Source of the DNA: Stenotrophomonas rhizophila
Lineage (GTDB): Bacteria; Pseudomonadota; Gammaproteobacteria; Xanthomonadales; Xanthomonadaceae
DNA: 64,000 nucleotides
Assembly (NCBI RefSeq): GCF_003651185.1
Contig: NZ_RCDC01000004.1
Span: 792,659 to 856,658 of the forward strand
Reading direction: 5' to 3'
In this document: in pieces, positions 23,758 through 33,524 of the stretch
Position numbering within the stretch: the stretch's first letter is position 1
Layout: the number at the start of each line of letters is the position of its first letter
Program-made: the position numbers and the translations under genes
The notes under the pieces: model-generated
Told to the model about the DNA's origin: nothing
Database searches by the model: none
What the model saw: the letters and a program-made list of their open reading frames with translations, nothing else

Positions 23758-26721
23758 ATGGAACGAGGTTCTGAATGGCGTAGATGGGATCCGCATGTCC
23801 ACACGCCTGGCACGTTGCTTAACGATCAGTTTGGCTCCGGATCGTGGGATGACTACCTGGATGCCTTGGAGGCCTTCTCTCCCCCTATTGATGCCTTGGG
23901 CGTTACAAACTACTACTTGCTGGACAGCTACGAGTACGTGCTCGCCGCAAAGACGCAGGGAAGGCTCGCAAAAATTCCCCTCGTCTTTCCGAATGTTGAA
24001 ATCCGGCTGGACGTCCATGCTAAGTCAGGCTACGTCAACGCCCATCTGTTGATCAGTCCTAACGATCCAGACCATGTCCATGAAGCTGGTCGATTTTTGG
24101 AACGTCTTACTTTCTCTGCTTATGGCGACCGATTTAGCTGCAACCGGCAAGATCTGATCCGCCTGGGCAAAAAGGCCGACCCAAGCATCTCGGACGACTT
24201 GGCTGCGTTGCGCAACGGCGCCATCCAGTTCCGGGTGAGCTTCGTTGAACTTCGACAGTCTTACGTCGATAGCACCTGGGCCAAGGACAACATCTTGATT
24301 GCCGTCGCTGGGGCCTCTGGCGACGGGACCAGTGGGCTGAACCAAGCGGCCGACGTCACCGTACGGCGGGAAATTGAGAAGTTCGCCCACATCATCTTCT
24401 CAAGCAATCCCTCCCAACGCGAGTTCTGGCTCGGCCAGAAGGCACTGAGCAAAGACCAAATCATCGCCACCTACGATGCATGCAAACCTTGCCTCCATGG
24501 CAGTGATGCCCACGCATTGAACACCGTTGGTCAACCCGTGGGCAACCGCTACTCTTGGATCAAGGGTGCAGCATCGTTCGATGCCCTTCGCCAAGCCTGC
24601 ATCAATCCCGAAGGCCGTGCTTACGTGGGGGAGACACCGCCCAAGTCAGCCATGCCTTCGCATGTAATCACCCACGTCAGCATCCAGGGCGCTCCCGGGT
24701 TCCAAATGCCCGAAGTGCCGCTGAACCCTGGGCTCGTGGCGATCATCGGCTCGCGCGGCTCCGGGAAGACCGCTTTAGCCGATATCATCGCAGCAGGCTG
24801 CGATTCGATTCCCGTGGAGGGATGGAGCGCCAATGAGAATGCAAGCCCGTCCTTTCTCGTGCGGGCACGGAGCCTGCTTGGCGGAGCATCGGTCAACTTG
24901 ACGTGGGGAGGCGGGTCCAATGATCAACGGCCGCTCGCCTACCGGCCTGACGCCGTGTCTTATCCAAAGGCGCGCTACCTGTCTCAGCAGTTCGTAGACG
25001 AGCTCTGCTCAGCCTCCGGAGCCTCGGATGGCTTGGTGGAAGAGATTGAACGCGTGGTTTTTCAGTCTCACGACCCGGGTGAAACCAACTTCGCGAGCGA
25101 TTTTGCAGAACTTCGCGATCAGAAGACACAGCTCTTTAGGCAAGCACGTGATCGAGAAGAGCTGGCGATTTCTCAGATCTCCGACGCGGTTGCGTTGGAG
25201 CTGGAAAAGGAAGCTACCGTCGCTAGCCTGACTGCACAGGTTGAGCAGAAGAAGCAGGTCATTGCTGGCTACATGACGGACCGGGGCAAGCTCACACTGC
25301 AAGACACCCAAGCGCAGCTCCAAAGGCACACCGAACTAAGCGGGGTTGCTCAGGCGCTAAGAACCAAAATCCAAAACCTCAGCAACCAGCGCCGGTCGTT
25401 CGCGTCCCTTCAAGACGAGGTGGCGTCCACACGCGCTACGGGTTCGCCTGAGCTGCTACGGCAGCTACGCTCGCGCCATGCTTCCAGTGGCATGGGAGAC
25501 GCACAGTGGGATGCCTTCCTTCTCGTTCATAAGGGCGACGTCGATCAGGATTTGCAGGGGTATATCGAGTGGGCAGACAGGGAAATCGCGAAACTGACCG
25601 GCGTGCCGCCGCTGCCCCACGACCCAAAGGTCCCTTACATCTCCGACGATGCCTCACTCGACAGCCTCCCATTGGCGCTGCTCGAGTCGGAAGTTTCCCG
25701 ACTTGCGGCCTTTTTTACCGCCGATCAACTGACGCAGAGGCAATATACCGCGTTGACCGACCGCATCAGCAAAGAGCAAACCGCGCTCAACGGGATCGAG
25801 CAGCGACTGGAGGATGCAAAGGGCGCTGCTGATCGCAGGAAGCTACTTCAAACCGAGAGAGAAAACGCTTACGAGCGCGCATTCCAAGCCGTTGTCAACG
25901 AGCAGCAGGCATTAGAGCAGCTCTACTCGCCGCTTCTGACCCGCCTGGCTGCATCCTCCGGCACCTTAGCCAAACTCGGCCTCGCCGTTCGCCGAATTGC
26001 CGATGTAGACGCATGGGCTGCCGAAGCAGAGGAAGGATTGCTGGATCGCCGTAAGGCGGGAAGCTTCCAAGGAATCGGCGCCTTCACCAAAACTGCCAGG
26101 GAAGTCTTCCTGGTCGCGTGGGAAACAGGATCTGCCGCCGATGTCCGCGCAGCCATGACCACGTTTGTCACGACTCATTGGAAGAACCTGCTTGCGCACG
26201 CCCCCTTCAATCCCCAGGCACCAGAAGAGGTACGGGCGTGGCTAAAGAGGTTTGCCCGATGGCTCTTTAGCACCGAACACCTGCGGGTTCGTTATGAGAT
26301 CACCTACGATGGCATTGACATCCGAAAGCTCTCTCCGGGGACCAGAGGCATTGTCCTGCTCCTGCTCTACCTCGCCTTGGACGACGCCGATGATCGCCCG
26401 CTAATCATTGACCAACCCGAAGAGAACTTGGATCCCAAGTCAGTGTTTGACGAGCTTGTATCGCTGTTTGTCCAAGCCAAGAGCACCCGGCAGGTGATCA
26501 TGGTCACGCATAACGCCAATCTCGTCATCAACACCGATGCCGACCAAGTAATCATCGCCGAGTCCCAGCACGACGGCTCAGGAGGTCTTCCACGGATCAC
26601 TTACACCACTGGCGGTCTTGAGTCCGCAGTCATCCGGAAAGCCGTATGCGACATTCTTGAAGGCGGGGAAGCCGCGTTCAAGGAGCGGGCCCGGAGATTA
26701 CGCGTGCGCTTAGTGAGGTAG
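23758..26721 (+). CDS. TrlF-like PHP-domain ATPase, candidate defence protein
   Basis: 987 residues. The N-terminal PHP phosphoesterase-like domain opens with RWDPHVHTPGT (His13, His15) and includes the later HGSDAH motif (about 245). An SMC/ABC-type ATPase follows: Walker A IIGSRGSGKTAL (about 329-340), a long coiled-coil insert (about 440-790), a signature-like LSPGTRG and Walker B PLIIDQPEENLDP (about 881-893). This combination is that of the TrlF family, which is found in defence islands; PHP domains are often nucleases or phosphatases. The ATG has a GAGGG site. A small membrane protein follows at 26945. Confidence 0.82.
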   Translation: MERGSEWRRWDPHVHTPGTLLNDQFGSGSWDDYLDALEAFSPPIDALGVTNYYLLDSYEYVLAAKTQGRLAKIPLVFPNVEIRLDVHAKSGYVNAHLLISPNDPDHVHEAGRFLERLTFSAYGDRFSCNRQDLIRLGKKADPSISDDLAALRNGAIQFRVSFVELRQSYVDSTWAKDNILIAVAGASGDGTSGLNQAADVTVRREIEKFAHIIFSSNPSQREFWLGQKALSKDQIIATYDACKPCLHGSDAHALNTVGQPVGNRYSWIKGAASFDALRQACINPEGRAYVGETPPKSAMPSHVITHVSIQGAPGFQMPEVPLNPGLVAIIGSRGSGKTALADIIAAGCDSIPVEGWSANENASPSFLVRARSLLGGASVNLTWGGGSNDQRPLAYRPDAVSYPKARYLSQQFVDELCSASGASDGLVEEIERVVFQSHDPGETNFASDFAELRDQKTQLFRQARDREELAISQISDAVALELEKEATVASLTAQVEQKKQVIAGYMTDRGKLTLQDTQAQLQRHTELSGVAQALRTKIQNLSNQRRSFASLQDEVASTRATGSPELLRQLRSRHASSGMGDAQWDAFLLVHKGDVDQDLQGYIEWADREIAKLTGVPPLPHDPKVPYISDDASLDSLPLALLESEVSRLAAFFTADQLTQRQYTALTDRISKEQTALNGIEQRLEDAKGAADRRKLLQTERENAYERAFQAVVNEQQALEQLYSPLLTRLAASSGTLAKLGLAVRRIADVDAWAAEAEEGLLDRRKAGSFQGIGAFTKTAREVFLVAWETGSAADVRAAMTTFVTTHWKNLLAHAPFNPQAPEEVRAWLKRFARWLFSTEHLRVRYEITYDGIDIRKLSPGTRGIVLLLLYLALDDADDRPLIIDQPEENLDPKSVFDELVSLFVQAKSTRQVIMVTHNANLVINTDADQVIIAESQHDGSGGLPRITYTTGGLESAVIRKAVCDILEGGEAAFKERARRLRVRLVR

Positions 26722-26944
26722 CCCATTCGCGATGGTGCCTTCCGGCCGACAACCGGAGGGTAGCTGCGAGACTCGCCCCAGGGCCCATGGAGAGTTGAGT
26801 TAGCCGCCACAAAGATCACTGTGAAATCTCTACAGCCCAGCACGCTTACTAGCCTGCTGCAACAGAAAAATCGAAGCGGTCCCGTACCACCCGATATCAG
26901 GGGCGGTCCCCAGGATAAGAACTCATTGAACAGGAGACCCCGTC

Positions 26945-27574
26945 ATGGCAACCATCATCAGCTTCGCCATCTTGGGAGTGCTATGCCTCCTCGTGCCCAC
27001 CCTCTTATATCTGTCAAGCTCCGGACCTGTGAGTATTGATAAGTTTGGTGCCTTCTTTGGTAGCACGACAGGCCCTTTGCTTAGCTTTTTGGCGCTTCTG
27101 GCCGTTGTCGCGACCCTCAGGAACCAGACCGAGGCCATTAGGCAAGACGCGTCTGCGAGGATGGCGGGGGAACATCTGCGTTGGCTTGACGCGATCTACA
27201 GTGATCTAGGCGAACTGCTCGACCGCAACATCAAGGGCAACAACGGAAGCGATCTGACGCTTCGCGGCATTCTCAATAGTGGAACCATGCCGGAGGACTC
27301 TTTAGGACCGGATACACGGCCGGATCTGAATGATTTCACAGTACTCCTTGGCCAATACTGCGAGGCAATCGCCATCTATCGCGACAACTGCGAACCCCTC
27401 TTCGATGTGAAGATCTACGTCGACCGAGGAGCACGGTTGCTCGACCTGCTTAAGCGCAATACCGCTGAGCTAGATGGAATGAGTCCCATCGCGATCGAGT
27501 TCATGGACATGCACTTGCAGGGCGAAAAGAAGCGAGCCAAAGCTGAAGCGATGAGCCGGCCTACCCGAGGCTAG
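26945..27574 (+). CDS. Two-helix membrane protein with helical domain
   Basis: 209 residues. Two transmembrane helices (about 4-24 and 42-60) are followed by a helical cytoplasmic domain. The arrangement of two helices plus a soluble domain starting near ATLRNQTEAIRQDASAR is common in small proteins of defence and phage-like loci. It has a good AGGAG site. It is 223 bases after the TrlF-like gene, so it may be cotranscribed, but a separate promoter is possible. Function unknown. Confidence 0.6.
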   Translation: MATIISFAILGVLCLLVPTLLYLSSSGPVSIDKFGAFFGSTTGPLLSFLALLAVVATLRNQTEAIRQDASARMAGEHLRWLDAIYSDLGELLDRNIKGNNGSDLTLRGILNSGTMPEDSLGPDTRPDLNDFTVLLGQYCEAIAIYRDNCEPLFDVKIYVDRGARLLDLLKRNTAELDGMSPIAIEFMDMHLQGEKKRAKAEAMSRPTRG

Positions 27575-27601
27575 GAGCAGCAGCGCTCACCCTCTTTCGG
27601 C

Positions 27602-28333
27602 TTATGTGCTTGGCCGTAACGCGGCTAGCCCAGTGTGCGGCAATACTTTCGCATACTCATTGAGCATTTCGATGCAGGCGGTCTGCCGATACTTCACGGC
27701 ATACTCCCAGGCGCGATAGCACGCCGTCTGCCGGTCGGGCAGCGGAGAGGCCAAGATCTCAGCAACGATGCCGACCTCTCCACGCGCCGCAGCCAGTGGG
27801 AGCGCCCTAGCCGCCGCAGCGATTTGCGAGGAGTGCGGCAGTAGGTGCTGCACCACTTCGAGTGAACCCACTCCGCACGCTTCCACAAGAGCTTGGCTTC
27901 CATGAGCGCGGGCGTCGCAGTGGGGCAAGATTGACTGAACCAGAGCGGCGTTGCCACTTCGCGCCGCACAAACCAGCGGATCATCCCAGCCACTCCCCTT
28001 CGTGAAGGGCGCGAGGAGTCCGACGGCATACTCGTCACCCGAAAGACATGCCATACAAAGATGCAGCGATCCCCACATGGCGGGGTGATGGTCCTTGGCA
28101 ACATAGGCAAAAACGTTCTCAAGGCGCAGGGTTGCTGCCATCCATAAGGTCTCTTGCGCGCAAGAGCTCAGATACCAGCTATCGAGTAGGGGCATCGCCC
28201 TCGCCTCATCTCTTGTAAGGAGCGCACCCCGCAGCGAAGGCCAGTATTTTGGCCGATCATGAAAGGTGCGAAGTTCCTGATGATGGATCTTCAGATAGGC
28301 GATTCGCGGGGGATCAATGAGGATGTTGTGCAT
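27602..28333 (-). CDS. Ankyrin-repeat-like protein (1)
   Basis: 243 residues. The C-terminal half carries degenerate ankyrin-like repeats of about 30 residues (for example DDPLVCAARSGNAALVQSIL, then SQALVEACGVGSLEVVQHLL, then ARALPLAAARGEVGIVAEIL). Ankyrin proteins bind other proteins. A second such protein lies at 28896 and shares the phrase WPLPDKE/SPLPDRQ, so the two are likely paralogues. No signal peptide. Confidence 0.65.
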   Translation of the reverse strand: MHNILIDPPRIAYLKIHHQELRTFHDRPKYWPSLRGALLTRDEARAMPLLDSWYLSSCAQETLWMAATLRLENVFAYVAKDHHPAMWGSLHLCMACLSGDEYAVGLLAPFTKGSGWDDPLVCAARSGNAALVQSILPHCDARAHGSQALVEACGVGSLEVVQHLLPHSSQIAAAARALPLAAARGEVGIVAEILASPLPDRQTACYRAWEYAVKYRQTACIEMLNEYAKVLPHTGLAALRPST

Positions 28334-28454
28334 GGCGGCTCCGCAGCCAAGCTAACCCACCCTGACTACCTGTCAACCTCGACGCACTCAATGACGACAC
28401 CGGGGCAAGACAAAGGTCGAGCTATACTGGCGCCACGCCAACAAGGATGTCTCG

Positions 28455-28889
28455 ATGAGCTATGTGAGCGAAGTGGAAGGCTTTCTCGGAACCACATTGA
28501 GCCCTACTTGGCGCAAGGTTGCCGAAGTTCTAGAGAGGTGGGACTGCTCCTCATTTCATGCAGCCGCGATCATTCACTGGATGATACGGGGTCGTAAAAG
28601 CCATGAAGAAACGCTGCTCAAACTCCGAAGGCTAGCCGAAACCAACGCAGCAATTAGCTCGGGCATAACGTTCCAGCTTCAAATGCTCAAACACCAAATC
28701 AGCAGAGCCAGCAAGTCTGAACACTGGCCGGCTATCCTCGCCGCTGCGCAGCAAACCGGCATGAGCCTTAAGGAAATCTCGGCATTGTTTGAGGGGTTTT
28801 TGGATGGCGTCATTTCACCTCACGCCATCAGTAACCCTGCCGCAGCGCTTGCCACCATCCAGCAGAACCACTCGAAATATAGGATCTGA
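28455..28889 (+). CDS. Helical hypothetical protein between ankyrin genes
   Basis: 144 residues, mostly helical, no membrane segment. The ATG has an AGGATG site. It ends seven bases from the end of the second ankyrin-like gene (convergent). It is not recognised; the placement between two ankyrin-like genes on the other strand is the only context. Confidence 0.5.
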   Translation: MSYVSEVEGFLGTTLSPTWRKVAEVLERWDCSSFHAAAIIHWMIRGRKSHEETLLKLRRLAETNAAISSGITFQLQMLKHQISRASKSEHWPAILAAAQQTGMSLKEISALFEGFLDGVISPHAISNPAAALATIQQNHSKYRI

Positions 28890-28895
28890 AAGGAC

Positions 28896-29696
28896 TTAAA
28901 GTCGGCGAACTTGCGGCTGGCCAGCGCTGAGACCTCCGCAGCTCGAAGCCGCTTGCAAGTCGCGGGCGTTTCGCGCTGCCTGTTGCCGCCCTAGCTCCTC
29001 GTGGAGTTGACTCATCTGCTTATCTGAGAACAGGCCTTCTAGATCTCTATCTTTGCATCGTTCCCAAGCAAACACGGCGCAAGTCCAATGCTTGCGTTCT
29101 GCGGCGACAAACATGATGAGTTGCCAATCCGCATCGGGCCCTACTCGAGCCGCAAGTTCGTAGAAGAGCGGCAGGTCACCAACGCTCGTCACAGCCTCAA
29201 ACAGAGTTCTAAGTTGGTCCGGACGGCAATAGTCGTTTGCCAATGCGGTTTGCACCAGATAGCGCACCATCTCGGCGTGGCCAGCTTCCGCGATGAGCGC
29301 GATGACACGCATGAGGATGGCCTCTTTGTCAGGCAACGGCCAAGTGAGGAGCTCGCGCACAACATCAATGTGCCCGGCATTTGCAGCAATCGGAAGAGCG
29401 TGTAAAGACGCCTCAACTAGCGAAGCCGTAGGGCGCATGGCGACGACCGCGCCCAGATCTCCTAATCGACAAGCCTGTTGAAGCAACAGACCGCTGCGGG
29501 ATGGCTCGATGTCAAAGCCACCGTAGCGCGGATCGCTCCAAGGCCTAGAGGACTGTAACCCTGCAAGCGACCAACTCTCCCGCGCCATGCAGGCGACGCC
29601 CACAGGTGAGCGTTGGCGATCATTGGAACTAAACTCCGAGGCGACCTGACTCAACTCTGATGCCGCGCTCGCCTTTTCTTTGCACTGAGGGACCAT
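28896..29696 (-). CDS. Ankyrin-repeat-like protein (2)
   Basis: 266 residues with ankyrin-like repeats in the central part (LLQQACRLGDLGAVVAM, ALPIAANAGHIDVVRELL, VIALIAEAGHAEMVRYLVQ). The N-terminal 60 and C-terminal 70 residues are unique. The repeats end around residue 170. Related in design to the protein at 27602. Role unknown, likely protein binding. Confidence 0.65.
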   Translation of the reverse strand: MVPQCKEKASAASELSQVASEFSSNDRQRSPVGVACMARESWSLAGLQSSRPWSDPRYGGFDIEPSRSGLLLQQACRLGDLGAVVAMRPTASLVEASLHALPIAANAGHIDVVRELLTWPLPDKEAILMRVIALIAEAGHAEMVRYLVQTALANDYCRPDQLRTLFEAVTSVGDLPLFYELAARVGPDADWQLIMFVAAERKHWTCAVFAWERCKDRDLEGLFSDKQMSQLHEELGRQQAARNARDLQAASSCGGLSAGQPQVRRL

Positions 29697-30674
29697 CAGC
29701 CGAACCTAGCCCAGCGCGTGCAAGTGTCAAGCAGGTGACTCCGCGTTGGCCGGGCGTTGGCGCACCCGAGTAGGCATATCAGTGCTCAAACCTTAGGCAG
29801 AAGCCAATCGATGGTGGCCTGGTCTAAGAATCCTGTGTAATAACCCGAACGCACTTTTGAAATAAAAATTCGGTCATTTTTGTCGAGCTTCTGAGCGAGA
29901 TCGCTGTAAAGCTGCTCTGCAGTCCACGAAGTCGATATCCATCTTACCGACTCGAGTCCCGAGTCGGCACGGTTTGTGTGCCGTTAGAGGTGCGTCACGA
30001 ATGCACGACGCGCCTGATCGTAATTCGTCCGCTCTCGGTTCAAGTTCCAAGTCACAACAAAGACTGCCATGTCCTATATCCCTTGATTGCACTCATGTGC
30101 AATGCCGATACTATCGCTGGCACGGGCAAATTATCAACCAGGGGATCGAACCGCCCCTGGTCCACCTGATGTATGGATAGAACTCCCTCCATGCCCCGTC
30201 GTTAGAACGCCCTCCGTCCGAGTCCGGCCTAGCGCACGCGTCCAAGGTCAGTTTTGGAAGCAGTTATGTCGTAAAACTAGCGAACGCTCGGTTTCCCTAA
30301 CCACGGAACTCTAGTGCCTTCTTTGGGATTGCCTAACTGTCTTCTTAAGAAGAATTACTTAAGGCAGCCGACCGTTCATTTATCTTTCGTTCAGTTAAAA
30401 ATGAGAGAAATATCTCCCTTTTCTCCAATTTATTACTTTTAAACACTACACGCGCATATATGGATTTAGTTAAATACACGATGGCAAAAGCCATGTCGCG
30501 CATAGCATGACACGAATAAATTAAATAAAACTCGAGATGCAATGCTCGCCATTTTTGAGTTACATCTCCGCATTGCCTAAGTCATGCTTGAATTCGAACT
30601 TCTCGTCATGATTTTGGATTGACAGAAATCCGGGCCACCTTATCAAAGATCCACCTCCTGCAATTGGATCGTAG
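29697..30674. other. 978-base gene-poor region, AT-rich next to integrase
   Basis: No supported gene. Bases about 30330-30620 are strikingly AT-rich compared with the rest of the window. The 65-codon frame at 30345-30542 is a by-product of that composition. This kind of stretch upstream of a tyrosine integrase often holds the attachment site and the integrase promoter; I could not identify an att core. Confidence 0.45.
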
Positions 30675-32066
30675 ATGCATTTTCAACACCCTCAACTTGA
30701 TCACTACTTAAACAAGCCTACGGGTCAGCTCTATATCCGCAGCATACGTATCGGCAACGTCGAATTTGGCGATCTCGTCATTCAAGATCGCGCTGGCGCG
30801 CTCCACCTCCAAGACTTGGTCCAAGCCACCTACGATCACAGCGAGAAGATTCGACGACTGCGGCGAAACGGCACCCGCTATCCCGAACCCCTGCCCTTAG
30901 CCACTCCCGCCAGGCTTTTATCAGAGGAGGTCGACGACTTCCTCAAAGACAAGGAGCGGCAGAACCTTCGCACCACCACCATCGATGCCTACCAGCGGAC
31001 GCTTGCCATTTTGCAACGAGTGACCGGCAACACTTCCGTATCTAGGATCGATCACACGCACATCTATCAGATGTGGGATCTGCTGCGGTGGGCACCTCAT
31101 GACTTCATGACCAGCCCTGCATACAGCGGCTTGACGCCAGAACTGCTGATCGCCCAGGGACAAAGCCAAGTGCGACCACAGCCGGCCAACTCCACCCTTG
31201 AACTCCATCGACGCTTCCTTGCCTCCTTCTTCAACACCTTAGTCAAAGCCCGCGCCATCCCTCACTCGCCAATGGATGCGTTCAAGCCAGCACGAGAAGA
31301 GCTCTTGATTGATCAAGACGAGCCCGAGCGACTGCTTTCCACCGAGGAGGTCCAGAAGATCTTAAATCCAGAGACATTCGTTCCGTGGGCTAAGAAATAT
31401 CCCCACCGTTGGTGGTGCCCGCTCATCGCGCTATATACAGGCGCACGCATCAATGAGATCGCTCAGCTCAAAGTGGCTGACATCGTTCAAGACCACGGCG
31501 TGTGGTGCTTCTCTGTGCAAAAGACCGTGGATGAGGATCTCGGCCAAAGCACGGGGCGCCGGAGTCGCCAGAGCATCAAGGGCAAGAGCGCGATACGCAA
31601 GGTCCCGATCCACGCCAGCCTGATCCAGGCAGGCTTCATGGACTTCCTCGCTGACATCAAAGCCTGTGGACATCCTCGGCTCTTCCCAAACCTATCGGCG
31701 GGCGTCTCGAAAAAGACAGGCAAAGTCACTGGACGCTACAGCCAAGGCTTCGTCAATCAGTTTGGCACGTACCTAAAAGGAGTTGGGTTTGCCAAAGGTA
31801 TCGGCTCCCACGCATTCCGCCACACACTGGCCACTGAGCTCGATGCCAAAGGAGTACCGGTTGAGCACATCGCCTTGATCACAGGCCACTCGCTCAACAA
31901 AAGGGCACCGGTGCTCCAAGACAATTACGTGCACAAGTCCGCCAGCAATGTCCGGAAAACTCAGGTTGAAGCGTTGGGCCACTACCAGCCCGCCGTTTCA
32001 CTTCCCGGATATGTAAGGGGCCAATTTAAGGAACGGTTGAGCAAGGAAGCGAGGATGTATCCCTGA
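30675..32066 (+). CDS. Tyrosine-recombinase integrase
   Basis: 463 residues. It has an SAM-like core-binding domain (about 80-205) and a catalytic domain with the full set of residues: Arg258 (TGARINEIAQL), His379-x-x-Arg382 (HAFRHTLATE), His405 (TGHS) and Tyr418 (DNYVH). Length and layout match integrases of genomic islands. Its substrate site should lie near the island end. It is followed 108 bases later by an IS3-family element. Confidence 0.92.
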   Translation: MHFQHPQLDHYLNKPTGQLYIRSIRIGNVEFGDLVIQDRAGALHLQDLVQATYDHSEKIRRLRRNGTRYPEPLPLATPARLLSEEVDDFLKDKERQNLRTTTIDAYQRTLAILQRVTGNTSVSRIDHTHIYQMWDLLRWAPHDFMTSPAYSGLTPELLIAQGQSQVRPQPANSTLELHRRFLASFFNTLVKARAIPHSPMDAFKPAREELLIDQDEPERLLSTEEVQKILNPETFVPWAKKYPHRWWCPLIALYTGARINEIAQLKVADIVQDHGVWCFSVQKTVDEDLGQSTGRRSRQSIKGKSAIRKVPIHASLIQAGFMDFLADIKACGHPRLFPNLSAGVSKKTGKVTGRYSQGFVNQFGTYLKGVGFAKGIGSHAFRHTLATELDAKGVPVEHIALITGHSLNKRAPVLQDNYVHKSASNVRKTQVEALGHYQPAVSLPGYVRGQFKERLSKEARMYP

Positions 32067-32236
32067 GCACATCCTCAAGGCAACAAGTATGTCGCGGCGC
32101 AAATCTTTCAAGCGCCTCTAAACTATGCCCGTATGCGAGATATCTCGATTCACCCTTGACATGCGAAGAGACGCTGACCTTGCCCCCGCAAAACGTATCC
32201 CTTGCCGTGTGATGTAATTCACGCAAGGAGAACGAC

Positions 32237-32530
32237 ATGACGAAGACTACACGAGCGCGCTATACCCTTGAATTTAACCGTGAAGCAGTACGCCAGGTGG
32301 ATTCCTCGCAGACCAAGGCCTCGGTTGCCAAGACCTTGGGCTTGGTGGAGCAGACCCTGTTCAACTGGGTCAAGGCCAGTCAGGAACGCAAGCTCATCGG
32401 TGCCGACACCAAGCCGGTCAGCGCGGAGAAGATCGAGATTGCCCGGCTGCGCGCTGAGCTGGCGCGGGTCAAGATGGAGCGCGACATCCTGGGAAAAGCG
32501 ACGGCGTACTTCGCAAAAAGCCCGAAGTGA
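32237..32530 (+). CDS. IS3-family transposase OrfA
   Basis: 97 residues. It has a helix-turn-helix (about 10-45, with TKASVAKTLGLVEQTLFNWV) and a C-terminal leucine-zipper-like helix (EIARLRAELARVKMERDIL). It binds the IS ends and dimerises. It has an AAGGAG site. A run of five A (32515-32519) before the stop is where ribosomes may slip by -1 into OrfB, giving the fused transposase. Confidence 0.9.
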   Translation: MTKTTRARYTLEFNREAVRQVDSSQTKASVAKTLGLVEQTLFNWVKASQERKLIGADTKPVSAEKIEIARLRAELARVKMERDILGKATAYFAKSPK

Positions 32531-33429
32531 AGTACGCCTTCATCCAGCGCCGCCGAGAGATATGGCCGATCAAGGTGCAGTGCCGCGTGCTTGGTGTCAG
32601 CGTAAGCGGGTACCACGCGCATATTGCTCGCGAGCAAGGCGCCGCAGAGCCACCACGGCGCAGCCTGAGCGAATCGGCGCTACTGGTGCACGTCAAGGCC
32701 GTCCATGCGCAATCCAGAGGCAGCTACGGCCGTCCCAGGATTCTGCGCCAACTGCGCAGCGACGGAGTGCATGTCGGTAAACACAGGCTGCAACGAGTGA
32801 TGCGCGAAAACTGCATCATGGGGAAGGCTAAGCGTCGCTTTCGGGTCACCACAGACAACAATCACACGCTTCCAATCGCGCCGAACCTGCTCGATCGACA
32901 GTTCAATGTGACGGCGCCTGATCGCGTGTGGGTCGGCGACATAACCTACATTCCGACAGACGAAGGCTGGGTATTTCTGGCGGTAGTCATCGATCTTTTC
33001 AGTCGTCAGATTGTGGGATGGTCGCTACGGGACGACATGCCCCGCGACATCGTGATCGATGCGCTGACGATGGCTTGGTTCAAGCGCAACCCAGGAAAGA
33101 ACACAGGTCTGATTTTCCACAGCGACCGAGGCAGCCAGTATGCCAGCGAGGACTACCGCGCACTCCTTCAGGAGCACGGGATCAGTGCTTCGATGAGTCG
33201 CCGTGGCAACTGCTGGGACAACGCGTGCAGCGAGACGTTGTTCGGATCGCTGAAGGTAGAACGGCTGCACGACCACCGTTTCTCCAAGCGGCGTCATGCA
33301 AAGGACGAAACCATCGAGTGGATGCTGTGGTACAACCAATCTCGATTGCACTCGACGCTGGACTACGTCAGCCCGATGCAATTTGAGAAACGCTGGCGCG
33401 CTGATCAGTTGACGGCGGCCAGCCCCTGA
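32527..33429 (+). CDS. IS3-family transposase OrfB (DDE integrase core)
   Basis: 300 residues in the -1 frame relative to OrfA; the GTG overlaps the OrfA stop. It has an HTH_21-type N-terminus and the rve core with DDE residues: Asp in VGDITYI, Asp in FHSDRGSQY and Glu in NACSETLFGSLK. It ends LHSTLDYVSPMQFE as usual. It appears complete. Confidence 0.92.
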   Translation: MKYAFIQRRREIWPIKVQCRVLGVSVSGYHAHIAREQGAAEPPRRSLSESALLVHVKAVHAQSRGSYGRPRILRQLRSDGVHVGKHRLQRVMRENCIMGKAKRRFRVTTDNNHTLPIAPNLLDRQFNVTAPDRVWVGDITYIPTDEGWVFLAVVIDLFSRQIVGWSLRDDMPRDIVIDALTMAWFKRNPGKNTGLIFHSDRGSQYASEDYRALLQEHGISASMSRRGNCWDNACSETLFGSLKVERLHDHRFSKRRHAKDETIEWMLWYNQSRLHSTLDYVSPMQFEKRWRADQLTAASP

Positions 33430-33524
33430 GAGCGGTTACGGGATGCGCTGTACGGGGGCAAGGTCAACCCGAGGAGATCCCATGAAGAAGTCCAACGAAG
33501 GCGAACGAAGGCGAACGCCGGCTT

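Larger units (their letters stand above)
32175..33466 (+). mobile_element. IS3-family insertion sequence, intact
   Basis: 1,292 bases bounded by inverted repeats. The left end TGACCTTGCCCCCG (32175-32188) is repeated inverted at 33453-33466, and similarity extends to about 29 bp with a few mismatches. It contains two overlapping frames as expected for IS3. I see no obvious 3-4 base target duplication (flanks ACGC and ACCC). Confidence 0.85.

Noticed and set aside
30345..30542. 65-codon minus frame in the AT-rich region
   Set aside because: Composition-driven; no ribosome-binding site or family match.
32171..33470. Target-site duplication of the IS3 element
   Set aside because: Flanking bases ACGC and ACCC do not match convincingly.
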